From positions 62,001 to 126,000 of the forward strand of contig NZ_FNRA01000001.1 of assembly GCF_900107535.1 (NCBI RefSeq): a stretch of 64,000 nucleotides of DNA. Reading direction: 5' to 3'. This stretch comes from Pedobacter hartonius (GTDB lineage Bacteria; Bacteroidota; Bacteroidia; Sphingobacteriales; Sphingobacteriaceae). Every line of letters begins with the position of its first letter. Positions within the stretch are counted from its first letter, which is position 1. Below, piece by piece: positions 17,005-27,182 of the stretch. Made by a program: the position numbers and the translations under genes. The notes beneath the pieces are model-generated. The model did no database searches. It was not told the origin of the DNA and saw nothing but the letters and a program-made list of their open reading frames with translations.

Positions 17005-17589
17005 ATGAACAATTTATCAAATCAGGTTGCCTTTATTAAGGAGATCGACAAATTAAAATATATCCAGCGTAAAACGAGGTTATTCAATAGTGACAGGCAC
17101 GAAAATGATGCTGAGCACAGCTGGCATCTTGCGATGATGACGATAGTTTTGGCTGAGCATTCAAATAAGCCGGTTGATGTACTGAAGGTTTTAAAGATGG
17201 TTTTGATTCATGACATTGTAGAAATTGATGCCGGGGACACTTTCATTTACGACACTTCTAAGAGCCATACAAATACGGAAGAGGAATTTTTGGCAGCCCA
17301 ACGCATTTTTGGACTTTTACCAGCTGAACAAGGCCAGGAATTTATAGCGATCTGGTCTGAATTTGAAGAGGGTTTAACTGAGGAGGCGAAATTTGCCAGA
17401 TCTATGGATCGGTTTGAACCCCTGCTGCAGAATACTTCTAACGATGGCGGAACCTGGAAAGAATATAATGTTGGATATCAGCAGGTTTATGATAAAAAGA
17501 TAGCCATTAAAGATGGTTCAGAACAGATCTGGAAATACGCTGAGGATTTAATAGACGAGAGTGTGGAAAAGGGAATTCTTAAAAAATAA
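17005..17589 (+). CDS. HD domain-containing hydrolase
   Basis: 194 residues in the HD superfamily (YfbR/5'-nucleotidase-like group). Metal ligands are visible: His in RHENDAEHSWHLAMM, the HD doublet in VLIHDIVEIDAGD, and an Asp in SMDRFEPLLQN. The expected activity is hydrolysis of a nucleoside monophosphate or related phosphate ester in the cytoplasm, but the substrate is not determined by sequence. It stands alone between two pseudogenes with an AT-rich promoter region of about 150 bases. Confidence 0.85.
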   Translation: MNNLSNQVAFIKEIDKLKYIQRKTRLFNSDRHENDAEHSWHLAMMTIVLAEHSNKPVDVLKVLKMVLIHDIVEIDAGDTFIYDTSKSHTNTEEEFLAAQRIFGLLPAEQGQEFIAIWSEFEEGLTEEAKFARSMDRFEPLLQNTSNDGGTWKEYNVGYQQVYDKKIAIKDGSEQIWKYAEDLIDESVEKGILKK

Positions 17590-17759
17590 TACCCATAGAT
17601 TTAAATATGTCCTCCTAAGGTTAAATTTGATACCGGCTTAACCTGCAATGCCTATTTTTGCATTTTCCAAATTGCTGATATATGCCCAATATGGCTGCTA
17701 ACTTCCTTTGGATGTTCACCGGGATCTTTGCATTAGGAAGACATTTTTGGAGCAGCTGG

Positions 17760-18310
17760 GCCGGCAAGCGCTAGCGGCAGCATCCCCAGCGCATCATAGG
17801 CCTTTTGCTTATAATATGCAAACCGCTCTGCATAGGCCAAACTTATCATTTTCCAGGGACAGATAAAAATAGGCGCCGTCTACCAGTACAAAAATGAAAT
17901 CTGCAGTGTTTTTCGGGTCGGCAACTTGTAGTTAGTCCGCCTGAATTGCACTGCTCAATCATCGTGGCAAGTCCCGCCCGGAGTGAATCCAGAATCACCT
18001 TATACTTTAACTTGATTTTCTTTTCGCGGAAACCAGTGCATAAAAAGTGTAAAACAAACCATCATCAAAAAGCAGGTTCCATTTTTTTGAGAATAACATT
18101 TCTATCGTATGCTGTAAGTCTTCCACTGTAGCCTAGTCGTGGCGTTTGATCGTATAAATAAGTAAATATTTGTCCAGGATATGATCTATCAACGCGTAGG
18201 TTAAAGAAACTATCCGCCGGGTTTTTATAAGCTCGTTGTTTAAGCAACCGAAAATAGCGTTAATAGATGGATCAGCGTTAAATAATAAACGTTTAATTAT
18301 GTTATAATCG
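17760..18310 (-). pseudogene. Decayed regulator, TetR-like C-terminal pieces
   Basis: Minus-strand pieces in different frames read as protein: IKLKYKVILDSLRAGLATMI (around 18000), then DFIFVLVDGAYFYLSLENDK and YYKQKAYDALGMLPLAL further down (around 17780-17920). These resemble the ligand-binding C-terminus of TetR/AcrR regulators. The DNA-binding end is not found. An upstream stretch (about 18060-18310) reads IVSLTYALIDHILDKYLLIY before a stop and may belong to another decayed gene. Several frameshifts and stops mean it is not functional. Confidence 0.4.
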
Positions 18311-18394
18311 CGATCGGCCCGTTTGTACTGATTATATGCTTTGTTTATAAATCAGATTGCCTATGTTTAAAGATCAACTATCCATAGCCTAATC

Positions 18395-18802
18395 ATGACT
18401 ATTACAATTAAAGAAACCAGGGATATTCAACAAGAGGACATTATAAAAATTTACCATGCAAACGGCTGGTCTTCCGCCCAGAAGCCAAACGAGCTTATTA
18501 ATGCTTTATTAAATTCTCATTCTTTGGTTACTGCCTGGGAAGGAGAGAAACTTATAGGATTAGGAAATGCACTTTCTGATGGTTATTTAGTAGTTTATTA
18601 CCCTCATCTTATTATTCACCCGGACTATCAGGGAATGGGTGTAGGAAAACTAATTTTGAATAGATTTCAGGAAAAGTATGGTAGGTTCCACCAGCAGATT
18701 TTGGTTGCCGATGGAAAGGCTATCGACTTTTATGAAAAATGTGGATTTGAGCGCGCAGGAGAAACGAAAGCAATGTGGATTTATCAGGGAACTGAGCATT
18801 GA
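18395..18802 (+). CDS. GNAT family N-acetyltransferase
   Basis: 135 residues covering a complete small GNAT fold. The acetyl-CoA motif A is HPDYQGMGVGKLIL (about 75-88, Q-x-x-G-x-G). The C-terminal motif DFYEKCGFERAG (about 111-122) contains the Tyr often used as general acid. Substrate unknown; small single-domain GNATs usually acetylate amino groups of metabolites or antibiotics. Isolated gene. Confidence 0.88.
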   Translation: MTITIKETRDIQQEDIIKIYHANGWSSAQKPNELINALLNSHSLVTAWEGEKLIGLGNALSDGYLVVYYPHLIIHPDYQGMGVGKLILNRFQEKYGRFHQQILVADGKAIDFYEKCGFERAGETKAMWIYQGTEH

Positions 18803-18975
18803 AGTCTCGGTTGCCAAAACCAGCGTCACTTTACAAACAGCGAAGTCTTCAGCAAGAACCACATGATGATCAAAAAAGCAAGATCAAAAAAATACAACGA
18901 TAGCACAGATCCTTGAACTGATTGAAGTAGTTACTGCCAGCAGAACCACTGAAGATTAATTTTTAACCTAACTAA

Positions 18976-20064
18976 ATGGATGCCGTACAAACTGACCAGA
19001 CCATTCTAAAAACCAAACAACATTTTAAAATCCTGGATGGATTACGCGGAATTGCGGCAATTGCTGTAGTTATTTTCCACTTTATGGAATTTGCCGTTCC
19101 CGATTATAAAGATAATTTTATTGCACACAGTTACCTGGCAGTAGACTTTTTCTTCTGCCTGTCAGGCTTTGTTATTGCTTACGCTTATGACAGTAAGGTA
19201 GAACATATAGGGATTTTACGATTTATCCAATTACGGCTGATCCGTTTGCACGTACTTGTGGTTATCGGTGCAATGCTCGGGCTGTTTACATTTATATTCG
19301 ATCCTTTTAGCAATCTATACCAAGGCTACGGCTTAGGCAAAACGCTGCTGATCTTCTTATCTGCAGCGCTGTTAATTCCATACCCCCTCGTACACGAACG
19401 ATACTTTAACCTCTTTCATCTTAACCCGCCAACCTGGTCATTATTTTGGGAGTACATAGCGAACATTTTTTATGTTTTTATACTCTATAAAGTTAAGAAT
19501 CAATTATTGTGGGTATTCTTGGTCATTGCTGTTCTTGTACTTGGTTATGAGGCTCACCATGCGGGGAATCTGGCAGTGGGATGGGGTGGTGATAATTTTT
19601 TCGGTGGCGGTGCCCGGATCTTCTATTCATTTCTTGCCGGAATGCTGGTTTACCGCTCAAACTGGATCATCAAATCGCCTCTGGGTTTTATAGCTATGTG
19701 TATATTACTGGCTGCCGCTTTTTTAATTCCTTTTAATGATCGATTTAACCCGCTGATAGACTTACTTGTTACTATCCTATATTTCCCGCTTTTGGTGGCA
19801 TTGGGTGCAGGAGCTGTTTTGCAGGCTGGTTATGAGAAAATCTGCAGGTTCCTGGGTGATATTTCGTACCCCTTATATATGATCCACTACCCATTTCTTT
19901 GGATTTTCTTAAGTTATGTAGAAATGAAAAAACCGCAGATGAACGAGTTGGTGCTTGTCATTGTTATATCTCTATTTTTATTGATCGGACTGGCTTATCT
20001 CATCATGGTCTTTTTAGACCAGCCCATCCGTAAATATTTTAATGCCAAAATAAAGAAAGCATAA
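18976..20064 (+). CDS. Acyltransferase family 3 membrane protein
   Basis: 362 residues, about ten hydrophobic membrane segments. It starts with the family signature FKILDGLRGIAAIAVVIFHF (about 17-36) that includes the catalytic-type His, then DFFFCLSGFVIAY. These enzymes O-acylate sugars of lipopolysaccharide, exopolysaccharide or peptidoglycan at the inner membrane. It is the full usual length. No polysaccharide gene cluster is adjacent, so the target is unknown. Confidence 0.9.
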   Translation: MDAVQTDQTILKTKQHFKILDGLRGIAAIAVVIFHFMEFAVPDYKDNFIAHSYLAVDFFFCLSGFVIAYAYDSKVEHIGILRFIQLRLIRLHVLVVIGAMLGLFTFIFDPFSNLYQGYGLGKTLLIFLSAALLIPYPLVHERYFNLFHLNPPTWSLFWEYIANIFYVFILYKVKNQLLWVFLVIAVLVLGYEAHHAGNLAVGWGGDNFFGGGARIFYSFLAGMLVYRSNWIIKSPLGFIAMCILLAAAFLIPFNDRFNPLIDLLVTILYFPLLVALGAGAVLQAGYEKICRFLGDISYPLYMIHYPFLWIFLSYVEMKKPQMNELVLVIVISLFLLIGLAYLIMVFLDQPIRKYFNAKIKKA

Positions 20065-20203
20065 CCAGGCAATAAAGCGCCCTGAAGTGATGCTGGAACA
20101 AAAAAGATACGCAAGGTGCAGGAATTTATTCCTATTAATTCCCTAGATTTAGCGGGAGCAACAGTTCGGCGTATCCATTCTTAACCAAAATGAACCTATA
20201 AAC

Positions 20204-21574
20204 ATGATGACCAAGAAACCAAACAACATTACAGCCAGCGCGGCAGATCCCTTTTCAATTCATGAGATCATGGAGTTAAACCCTCTCTTCAGCAGGCGTG
20301 AAATGTTGGGAATAACAGGGATGGCCGGTATAGCAGCTTTAACCGGCATTTCATCCGATGCTGTTGCTGGGACAGCGCCAAAACGACCCCGGATAGCATG
20401 TCTGGTTAGCTATTGGGGTGCTCCGAGATCACATGCCGACTGGATCATCACCAAGCTGCTGGACGGTTATTGGTGGGATGGTGCCCACACCCCATCGCGG
20501 GTAGAGGTTGTAGCTATTTATATCCACCAGCTTCCTGATAGCGGACTGGGACAGAAAATAGCCAAATCGAAAAACATTCCGATCTTTAAAACAGCAACTG
20601 AGGCTGTCACCTTGGGGGGCAAAGAACTCGCCGTGGATGGCGTAGTCATAGTTGCTGAACACGGGGAGTATCCTACCAATCTTAAAGGTCAGTGGATGTT
20701 ACCGCGCTGGTGGATCTACCAGCAGGTTGTCCGTGTTTTCGAGCAGAGCAAGCGCTCGGTACCGATCTTTAACGACAAGCACCTCTCCTACAATTGGGAC
20801 GAAGCGAAGTGGATGTTTGACAAATCCCGTGAGCTGGATTTCCCATTGACCGGAGGTTCATCTATACCAACTTACTACCGCACGCCTGAGGTAGAACTCG
20901 ATATAGATACGCACATCAAAACATCAATCGTTGTTGGGGATACCGCCGATGAGGGAGCCCTATTCCATTGTGTAGACGTACTTCAGGCTTTTGTAGAACG
21001 CCGTAAGGATGGCGAAACAGGTGTCAGGTCAGTACAGTGTATCCGTGGGCCTGAAACATGGAAGTGGGTGGAAAGTAATCCCTGGGCCGGTAAGCTGCTC
21101 GAATCTGTAAGGATAAAATTTGACCTTAAACCGGGGCACTTTCAGGAGAGTAAATCACCAAACGTATGTATAGTAGAGTATAACGATGGTACAAAAGCAG
21201 CGGTAATTTCTGGGCATGGTGTGGGCTGGACCTACGCCGCGGAAATCCAGGGGCATAAGGACCCGACGATAATCTCGATTCTGGGTTGGCCAGGCCCATT
21301 CGCACAGTACCACGCCTCCAACTCGCAGCCACACTGGATTACCGAAATGATGGTAACCAAAAAGGAACCATTCAATGCCGAACGGCTGTTGCTGTCCACC
21401 GGGATTGTATCCTACAACATGGACTCAAACTGGGAGAACGGCCGTTATTCTGCCGTTGGACGCCGCATAGAGACACCGTTTATGAACATGACATACCGCT
21501 CAGCACGGGGAGCGCAATTTAGCAAGGGGACGAGGCCGCCGAACACTCCGTACATACGTGGTTTTGATATATAG
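20204..21574 (+). CDS. Tat-exported protein of unknown function
   Basis: 456 residues. Near residue 26 a twin-arginine motif SRREMLGITGMAGIAAL starts a Tat signal, so the protein is exported folded, probably with a cofactor. After it, PRIACLVSYWGAPRSHAD begins a domain that looks like a nucleotide-binding fold, with VDGVVIVAEHGEYP and FNDKHLSYNWDEA further on. The overall style recalls the secreted Gfo/Idh-like oxidoreductase relatives, but no classic GxGxxG is seen. The dipeptidase gene follows 60 bases later in the same direction, so the two may form an operon. Confidence 0.6.
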   Translation: MMTKKPNNITASAADPFSIHEIMELNPLFSRREMLGITGMAGIAALTGISSDAVAGTAPKRPRIACLVSYWGAPRSHADWIITKLLDGYWWDGAHTPSRVEVVAIYIHQLPDSGLGQKIAKSKNIPIFKTATEAVTLGGKELAVDGVVIVAEHGEYPTNLKGQWMLPRWWIYQQVVRVFEQSKRSVPIFNDKHLSYNWDEAKWMFDKSRELDFPLTGGSSIPTYYRTPEVELDIDTHIKTSIVVGDTADEGALFHCVDVLQAFVERRKDGETGVRSVQCIRGPETWKWVESNPWAGKLLESVRIKFDLKPGHFQESKSPNVCIVEYNDGTKAAVISGHGVGWTYAAEIQGHKDPTIISILGWPGPFAQYHASNSQPHWITEMMVTKKEPFNAERLLLSTGIVSYNMDSNWENGRYSAVGRRIETPFMNMTYRSARGAQFSKGTRPPNTPYIRGFDI

Positions 21575-21634
21575 CCCCCACAGCAGGCTGACTACAATCC
21601 AAATGAACTGATAAAATAATGAACCAATAATCTA

Positions 21635-22903
21635 ATGAAACGCAGAGACCTTATTAAGAGCTTAACAATATTACCAATAGCCGGAAAGCTTTTCCCCATA
21701 CAATCCGTTTTAGCCGCTCCTGTCACCGGCCAAAATATTCCTTTTAATCCTCAGGATAAACCAATGCCTGCGCTGCACCGCAATTCATTTGTGATGGACG
21801 GACATACACACGTAATGACCCGCGAGCTGCTGATGAAAACTGATATCGGCCAGCGTTATACCGATGGGAACGTAGATCTGCCAAGGGCTAAAGAAGGCGG
21901 CGTGGACGCGATGTTCTTTTCAGTTTATACCCCTGAACACTATTATCCGGGAAGATTTGAAACAAAAAACACATTTCGGGTGGTAAACCTGGCCCTGGAC
22001 CAGATCAAAAAGAATAATGCAGTGATCGAGCTGGCACTCAATGCATCTGATATAACACGCATCAACAAAAAAGGCAAAATTGCAGCCTTCCTGGATTTGG
22101 AAGGCGGTTATGATCTTGAAGGAGATATTGACCTGCTCCGCGCACTTCATCGATTAGGACTTAGAGGTATGCAGCTTACCGCACATAATACTACAAATGG
22201 CTTTATTGATGCCTGCAATGATATCAGTTATTGGGGCGGAATCAACGATCTCGGAAAAAAGATCATCGCCGAAATGAACAGCCTTGGAATGGTCATCAAC
22301 GTAGCTCATGCATCTAATGACGCAATCCTGCAAACTGTAGAGGCAAGTAAACATCCTGTAATCTACAGCCATGGCGGGTTCTACAGCATCGTAAACCACC
22401 CCCGCTGCATTAGCGACGAAGCAGCAAAAGCTATCGCTGCAAAAGGTGGTGTGATTGGTATTCACTTCGGAAGCCTCTTCAACAATCCAAAATACTGGGC
22501 TTGGCAAAAACCGCCGGCTACCCCCAGGGTTACAGTACCAAAAGGAACCAGGCCTGCATCCCTTGTACCGGGATCAAACAAGCAGACAATTGAAGATGTT
22601 GACAAGACACTGGCGCTGGAGGTTCCATTAAATTTCAGAGGAACCATCCCTGAAGAATATTGGATGCATGTTGATCAGCTGGCTAAAGTTATAGACTACG
22701 GTGTAAATCTGGTTGGCGAAGACCACATGGCTTTGGGTTCCGATCTGGATGGCGGCCCTGAACTGCCACACGAAATTAAAGACATCAGCGATTACCCGCA
22801 AATGACCATGGCAATGCAAAAGCTGGGTTACAGCGATCAGCGAATCAAAAAGATCCTTGGTTTAAACTGGCTGCGTGTGATACGACAGGTAACTGAGGGT
22901 TAA
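21635..22903 (+). CDS. Exported membrane-dipeptidase family protein (M19)
   Basis: 422 residues with an N-terminal signal (MKRRDLIKSLTILPIAGKLF, Tat-like). Zn-site motifs of peptidase family M19 are present: DGHTHV, DLEGGYDLEGD (Glu), NVAHAS and YSHGGFYSIVNHPR (His). The ending DHMALGSDLDGG to GLNWLRV is typical. The expected reaction is hydrolysis of dipeptides, including D-amino-acid dipeptides, in the periplasm. It lies 60 bases after the Tat protein gene. It is convergent with the HTCS gene at 23007. Confidence 0.9.
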   Translation: MKRRDLIKSLTILPIAGKLFPIQSVLAAPVTGQNIPFNPQDKPMPALHRNSFVMDGHTHVMTRELLMKTDIGQRYTDGNVDLPRAKEGGVDAMFFSVYTPEHYYPGRFETKNTFRVVNLALDQIKKNNAVIELALNASDITRINKKGKIAAFLDLEGGYDLEGDIDLLRALHRLGLRGMQLTAHNTTNGFIDACNDISYWGGINDLGKKIIAEMNSLGMVINVAHASNDAILQTVEASKHPVIYSHGGFYSIVNHPRCISDEAAKAIAAKGGVIGIHFGSLFNNPKYWAWQKPPATPRVTVPKGTRPASLVPGSNKQTIEDVDKTLALEVPLNFRGTIPEEYWMHVDQLAKVIDYGVNLVGEDHMALGSDLDGGPELPHEIKDISDYPQMTMAMQKLGYSDQRIKKILGLNWLRVIRQVTEG

Positions 22904-23006
22904 TGGTAAAAAAGTTATTTGAAAACCTTATAGTCACGAAATTTTAACAATTGCTTTATAAAAATACACCCGACGCGCAGAAGGAAATAAGTGATGGGGC
23001 ATCCTG

Positions 23007-26000
23007 TTATGCCCCTACCTTCTTTCCTGCTTGCACATAATCCAGCGGTGAAACACCAAATTGCTTTATAAAACTTCTTCCAAAATGTGCCTGAGAGCCA
23101 AAACCAGTCATTGTAGAGATTTGATGGATGCTGTGTACACCTTCACTGAGCAATTCAGCTGCCTTTTTCAATCGGGTAATCCTGATAAGGTCTAAAGGCG
23201 ACAAATTAGAAATCGTTTTGATCTTTCTATAAAATGTAGGTCTGCTCATATTCATCAGGTCTGCCAGCTGGTCAACATTCAGCTTATTGTCGATATGCTT
23301 GTTGATAAAATCCGCAACCTTCTCCAGAAAAGCTTCATCAGCCTTATTGTAGGCCATACTTTTAATATGTATCAGGGGAGAATGGGCGAAAAAATTCCTG
23401 ATCTTGTCCCGGCTTGCCAGCAAGTTAGAAATTTGTTTAATTAAGTGCGCCGGAGAAAAAGGTTTTTCAATATATGCATCTGCTCCCACTTCCAGACCTT
23501 CAATCCTGGACTGTAGTGAATTGCTGGCAGTAAGCATTATAAGTGGAATATGCGTATATTCCAGATTATCCTTTACAGCCTTGCAAAGTGCAAAACCATC
23601 CATTACAGGCATCATGATATCACTCACAATCAGGTGGACGCTTGTTTTCTCCAGTACACGCAGTGCTTCCTCACCATTTGCAGCCTGTATGACCATAAAT
23701 TCGTTCATCAGTTGTTCGCTGATAAACTTCCTGATCTCAAGATTGTCTTCCACTAAAAGGATAACCGGTAAATCGTGATCTGCTTTGGGAACCAGTTCAG
23801 GTCTAACAGTAAGGTCCTCCATCTGCATGTTGATGTTGAATTCCCTGTCATGGTGCAAAGGTAAGGTCAGCACAAAAACATTCAAACGTCCCTCTTCCGC
23901 TACTACAGTAAGGCTTCCCTCATGAAGTTCGGCCAGGGATCGCGCCAGCGGCAATCCTATACCTGTCCCCCGTTCATCCTGTGCCTCCTTCATTCTGTAA
24001 AAAGGCTCAAAGATCTTCTGCTGCAGTGCCACAGGGATCAGCAGGCCATCGCTTTTCACGTTAATGGTAAATGTTCCGGAGCCTTCGCTAAGGCTGATCA
24101 TTAAGGTCTTCGCTGCGTACTTCAACCCATTATCAATCAGGTTGCTCAATATCTTATTCAGCCCTTCTATGTCAGCATAAGCCTGCAACTGGACCTCAGG
24201 AAGCTGCAGCGTAAAACGTAATCCCCTGGCCACTGCAGCGGCGTGATATCTTTCATAGTTATCTTTTAACAGCCTGCTAATATTCACGTCAACAAAATTC
24301 AGACTAAAGCCCTTTACCTCGGCTTTTCTAAAATCCAGCAGCTGATCCGTTAATGCGATCAAACGCTCCGTATTTTTCTTCATCGTGGCCAGGTTTCCTG
24401 CTATTCCCGGTTGTTGATCGGATTTCCTGATCACTTCATCCAGCGGCCCGCTGATCAGAGTTAAAGGGGTACGGATCTCATGGGTCACATTGGTGAAAAA
24501 TTCAACTTTCGCCTGGTACAGTTCTTTTTCTTTTTTAGCTTCCCAGAGTTCTGCCCGCCGCGTATTTTTTTGTTCTACCCAACGGTGGTAATAACGGATA
24601 AAATAATAGTTAGCAACTATAAAAAGTATCAGATAGAGCGTATAGGCAAGGTTTGTTTGCCAAAATGGAGGTTTGATGATAATCTTGATACTGGTATCCC
24701 GACCGCTCCACTTGCCAACACTATTGGCCGCCTGCACCCTAAACAGGTACGACCCTGGCGATAAATTGGTAAAGTAAACTTTTCTGTTTCTCTTGAGTAT
24801 GGTCCAGTGTTTATCCAGACCCTCCAGCATATACCGGTACTCAATCGTTTTAGGTGCAGTGTAACCTAAAGCGGCAAAATCAATACTAAAAGTTGACTGA
24901 TCATGGTTGATGCTGAGCTCCCTGGTAGCATTAATGGACTGCTTTAAGGGCGATCCTTTCTGCCCGATCTGTATTTCCCGGTTATAGATCTGGAAGCCGG
25001 TAATGTACACAGGGGTTACAAAATCGTTTGTTCTGAATAATTCCGGTTGAAAACTGATCATTCCCTGCACACTGCCGAAATACATCCGCCCATTGCTATC
25101 TAAAAATGCAGATTTATAATTGAATTGATCGTTCAGCAGGCCATTGGCTTTGGTATAGGTCCTGATCATTTTTTTAACCGGGTTGTAACAGGCCAGCCCG
25201 CGTGAGGTACTGATCCATAAATTATGGGACTTATCTTCGAGTATACTATAGAAAACACTGCTTGGAAAACCCGTCTTGGTACTAAACCGCTCAAAATTCT
25301 GTTCCTTCGCATTCAGACGGCAAAGCCCATTTTCCGTAGCAATCCACAAACTGCCGCGTGAGTCCTGATATACCGCATTAATATCATTGCTTACCAGGCT
25401 GTTTTTATCCCTTTCATCATTTTTAAACCCACCTGAAGTTTGAGTAGACGGATTATAAAAATATAATCCATCGCGCAGCGTACCGGCCCATATAGTGCCA
25501 TTGCTATCTTCATATAGAGATGAATAATGATAATTACCGGGTATTTCATTCATCAGGCTAAAGTCGTCAGTGGATTTATTGTACCGGTAAACTCCGATGG
25601 CGGAACCAATCAAAATATCTCCTGAGCGGGTCTTCAACATGCTCTCAATAAAATTGCTCTTCAACTGATTGGGTGCAGAACCGGCACGGTAACGCCTGAT
25701 GACCTGCTGTGTACGGATATCAAACACGTCAAGTCCCTGTTCAAAAGTCCCTACCCACAACTCATTGCCAACTACAATTAAACCATGTATATTGGAATGG
25801 GTACCAATGGTCTGGGTTCCGCCTGGCCCAAAATGTTTGAAGGAACCTGATTTTGGGTTGAACAGGTTAAGGCCGCCGTCTTCTGTCCCAATCCAGAAAT
25901 CCCCATTGTGATCGGCACAAATTTCACGTACTGCATACCCGCTTAAACTATTACTTCCCCCCTGTGGAAAAAACTTATCAAAGGCACTGAGCTGTCTGGG

Positions 26001-26978
26001 ATAGTAATTGATCCCGCCAAAGTATGTCCCTGCCCACATTCCTCCTTCTTTGTCCCGCGTTAAGGTATAAACTGAATTGTCTGATAGTGAGTAAGGATTA
26101 TTGATTTGTTTTCGCAAATTCGTTGTCTTTCCTGTCTTAAGCTCATAAATAAAAAGTCCGGATTCTGTTCCGATCCAGTATTCACCATTTGCCTTTTCTG
26201 CAAAGTCACGGGCATAGATCCAGGTATGGTCAGCATTTTTAGTTAAGATATCCTGATAAGCCAAAGTCTTCATATCAAAAGCCTTTATCCCCTGATTGGA
26301 GGTGCCGATTAAAAGTACGCCTTTCCCGGTATCATATATTTTCTCGACCCAGTTGGATATGGCAGGTTCGGAATGATTAAAAACATTGTAGTTGGTAAAA
26401 GACTGAGTCCCCCGCTTCAGCTTTTGGATAAAGCCATCAGTAGTTGATAGCCACACCTCGCCGGTGGCAGTCAATACAAATGATGTCACCTGGGCATGTT
26501 CGTGATGGTCATAAACGGTCAGCTGATCTTTTTTTTGCTCGTACCGGCATAATGTAGTACCTGCTATATACCAGATATTGCCGCTGGCATCAATTTTTAA
26601 AGCCCTGATCTCTTTGTTTTTTGTATAAGGGACGAGGCTAAATGTCTCAAGCAAGGGGTTATACCGAAAAATACCTCTGCGGGTACCTACCCACAGGTTC
26701 TGCTGCTGATCTTCAAACAAACAGCGGACAAAGTTGTCGCCTATGCTGCCCGCCTGATCGGGGTCATTCCTGAAGATCTTAAAATTGTTGCCGTCAAACC
26801 TGTTGAGGCCATCTTTGGTTCCAAACCATAAAAATCCCTTTTGGTCCTGCAGGCTGGAGATCACGGAATTATATGAAAGCCCGTTTTCTACTTCATAATG
26901 TCTGAAGTTATAAGACTGTCCACTGCTGGTATAACACATAGCCTGCAGCACAAATAATAGCAACAATATTTTTTTCAA
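23007..26978 (-). CDS. Hybrid two-component system regulator (HTCS)
   Basis: 1323 residues: signal peptide (1-20), periplasmic two-component-regulator propellers (about 25-690, repeated GxLWIGT-like strands), Y_Y_Y domain (about 690-770), one membrane helix (about 781-800), HisKA with FFTNVTHEIRTPLTLISGPL, HATPase with ILSNLIDNGLKYA and GTGIGLPLA, receiver with LIVSDIMMPVMDG, and a C-terminal AraC-type helix-turn-helix (about 1225-1318). Such proteins bind an oligosaccharide in the periplasm and activate the adjacent locus. It is divergent from the SusC gene at 27183. The stop lies in a GGGGCAT hairpin (22996-23015). Confidence 0.95.
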   Translation of the reverse strand: MKKILLLLFVLQAMCYTSSGQSYNFRHYEVENGLSYNSVISSLQDQKGFLWFGTKDGLNRFDGNNFKIFRNDPDQAGSIGDNFVRCLFEDQQQNLWVGTRRGIFRYNPLLETFSLVPYTKNKEIRALKIDASGNIWYIAGTTLCRYEQKKDQLTVYDHHEHAQVTSFVLTATGEVWLSTTDGFIQKLKRGTQSFTNYNVFNHSEPAISNWVEKIYDTGKGVLLIGTSNQGIKAFDMKTLAYQDILTKNADHTWIYARDFAEKANGEYWIGTESGLFIYELKTGKTTNLRKQINNPYSLSDNSVYTLTRDKEGGMWAGTYFGGINYYPRQLSAFDKFFPQGGSNSLSGYAVREICADHNGDFWIGTEDGGLNLFNPKSGSFKHFGPGGTQTIGTHSNIHGLIVVGNELWVGTFEQGLDVFDIRTQQVIRRYRAGSAPNQLKSNFIESMLKTRSGDILIGSAIGVYRYNKSTDDFSLMNEIPGNYHYSSLYEDSNGTIWAGTLRDGLYFYNPSTQTSGGFKNDERDKNSLVSNDINAVYQDSRGSLWIATENGLCRLNAKEQNFERFSTKTGFPSSVFYSILEDKSHNLWISTSRGLACYNPVKKMIRTYTKANGLLNDQFNYKSAFLDSNGRMYFGSVQGMISFQPELFRTNDFVTPVYITGFQIYNREIQIGQKGSPLKQSINATRELSINHDQSTFSIDFAALGYTAPKTIEYRYMLEGLDKHWTILKRNRKVYFTNLSPGSYLFRVQAANSVGKWSGRDTSIKIIIKPPFWQTNLAYTLYLILFIVANYYFIRYYHRWVEQKNTRRAELWEAKKEKELYQAKVEFFTNVTHEIRTPLTLISGPLDEVIRKSDQQPGIAGNLATMKKNTERLIALTDQLLDFRKAEVKGFSLNFVDVNISRLLKDNYERYHAAAVARGLRFTLQLPEVQLQAYADIEGLNKILSNLIDNGLKYAAKTLMISLSEGSGTFTINVKSDGLLIPVALQQKIFEPFYRMKEAQDERGTGIGLPLARSLAELHEGSLTVVAEEGRLNVFVLTLPLHHDREFNINMQMEDLTVRPELVPKADHDLPVILLVEDNLEIRKFISEQLMNEFMVIQAANGEEALRVLEKTSVHLIVSDIMMPVMDGFALCKAVKDNLEYTHIPLIMLTASNSLQSRIEGLEVGADAYIEKPFSPAHLIKQISNLLASRDKIRNFFAHSPLIHIKSMAYNKADEAFLEKVADFINKHIDNKLNVDQLADLMNMSRPTFYRKIKTISNLSPLDLIRITRLKKAAELLSEGVHSIHQISTMTGFGSQAHFGRSFIKQFGVSPLDYVQAGKKVGA

Positions 26979-27073
26979 GGGTTTATAAATTGGTTACCGA
27001 TAAAATTAACAGAATTAAGTTCATAAAAGCAAACACCCGTGTTATTTGGCCAATAAATAGGCAAAATGATACG

Positions 27074-27109
27074 ATCTGAACAAAAATTGATCTGATTGAT
27101 CAAATCTGA
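27074..27109. promoter_or_regulatory. Candidate HTCS operator (ATCTGA direct repeats)
   Basis: Three ATCTGA copies begin at 27074, 27090 and 27104 in the region between the divergent HTCS and SusC genes. The middle one is part of the inverted repeat TTGATC-N5-GATCAA (27087-27103). They lie 74-109 bases before the SusC ATG. HTCS AraC domains commonly bind direct repeats in this position; the specific assignment is inference. Confidence 0.35.
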
Positions 27110-27182
27110 ATTCCTTATTTAGACAATCCATTTATAGGTTCATAACCTATCACTGGAATAACCAAATTAAATCTTAATAAGT

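Noticed and set aside
21001..21120. GTAAGGAT words inside the Tat protein gene
   Set aside because: No CGAC half at 14 bases distance, and both are within coding sequence, so they are not copies of the ECF promoter.
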